Of a DNA stretch of 48,354 nt, positions 48,178 to 48,354 are shown piece by piece; within the stretch, counting starts at the first letter, position 1; each line of letters starts with the position of its first letter. A model generated the notes under the pieces. It was given only the letters and a program-made list of their open reading frames with translations, had not been told where the DNA came from and ran no database searches. This DNA is from Streptomyces sp. NRRL F-6492. Its GTDB lineage: Bacteria > Actinomycetota > Actinomycetes > Streptomycetales > Streptomycetaceae. Made by a program: the position numbers and the translations under genes. The stretch is from positions 1 to 48,354 of the forward strand of contig NZ_LGEG01000269.1 in assembly GCF_001280125.1 (NCBI RefSeq), given 5' to 3'.

Positions 48178-48354
48178 TGCCGACTGCCAGCTGCCAGCTG
48201 CCGGCTGCCCGGTGCTCGCGCCCGCCCCGCGTCCGGCGGGGCCGAGCGCCTCGCCCGGCGGGCCGGTCGTGCCCGGGGCGCGGGGCCCGGTGGCGGCGCC
48301 TGCTCGCGGCGCGAAGCGCTCGCGTCAGGGGGGTTCGGGGGCGGAGCCCCCCGG

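Overview
The window is chromosomal DNA from a high-GC actinomycete, almost certainly a Streptomyces. Reasons: codons end mostly in G or C, GTG starts are common, several genes look leaderless, and the gene set is typical (complete GlgE maltosyl-phosphate pathway, HelD-type RNA polymerase factor, twin Ig-like L,D-transpeptidases, a small EF-hand protein, SseB paralogues, a bldK-style oligopeptide importer). From memory, the order glgB-pep2-treS-glgE next to divergent glgP matches the S. coelicolor glgE-I locus. No rRNA, tRNA, CRISPR, prophage or insertion sequence was seen; most of this is core or near-core chromosome.

Layout. 1-3.9 kb: seven 17-bp hairpin repeats, an aldo/keto reductase translationally coupled to an SDR-type epimerase (minus), a divergent Lrp/AsnC regulator, a MerR regulator with a 19-bp-spacer promoter coupled to a thioredoxin, and a GNAT acetyltransferase. 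4.0-6.3 kb: a HelD-family ATPase with a TTG start behind an AT-rich leader that holds a hairpin and a possible 16-codon leader peptide. 6.3-17 kb: alpha-glucan metabolism, minus-strand glgE-treS (4-bp overlap), pep2 and glgB, with divergent plus-strand glgP; glgX lies at 25-27 kb. Together these convert trehalose or maltose to maltose-1-phosphate, build alpha-glucan from it, branch it, debranch it and phosphorolyse it.

17-31 kb: a secreted class-A-like serine hydrolase, an M4 metalloprotease whose C-terminal P-domain carries an internal deletion and frameshift, an asymmetric pair of ABC exporter half-transporters, a chimeric remnant made of an ABC ATPase N-terminus joined to an unrelated Cys-containing domain, glgX, two lipoprotein L,D-transpeptidases flanking an apparently frameshifted small membrane protein, and an enoyl-CoA hydratase. 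31-33.6 kb: a GHKL ATP-binding regulator, a two-EF-hand calcium protein and an unknown protein with an acidic repeat.

33.6-41 kb: one-carbon and serine metabolism. A tandem glycine riboswitch (minus) precedes gcvT-gcvH-glyA; a strong hairpin and a paired-repeat element separate these from sdaA (serine to pyruvate). Across the riboswitch on the plus strand are a small P-loop protein and two SseB-family proteins. 41-48 kb: an oligopeptide ABC importer operon (permease, binding lipoprotein, permease, ATPase, ATPase), with a 38-bp perfect palindrome between binding protein and second permease, and a last ATPase with a long tail encoded by 60-bp tandem repeats. The final 390 bp hold two terminator hairpins and further repeats.
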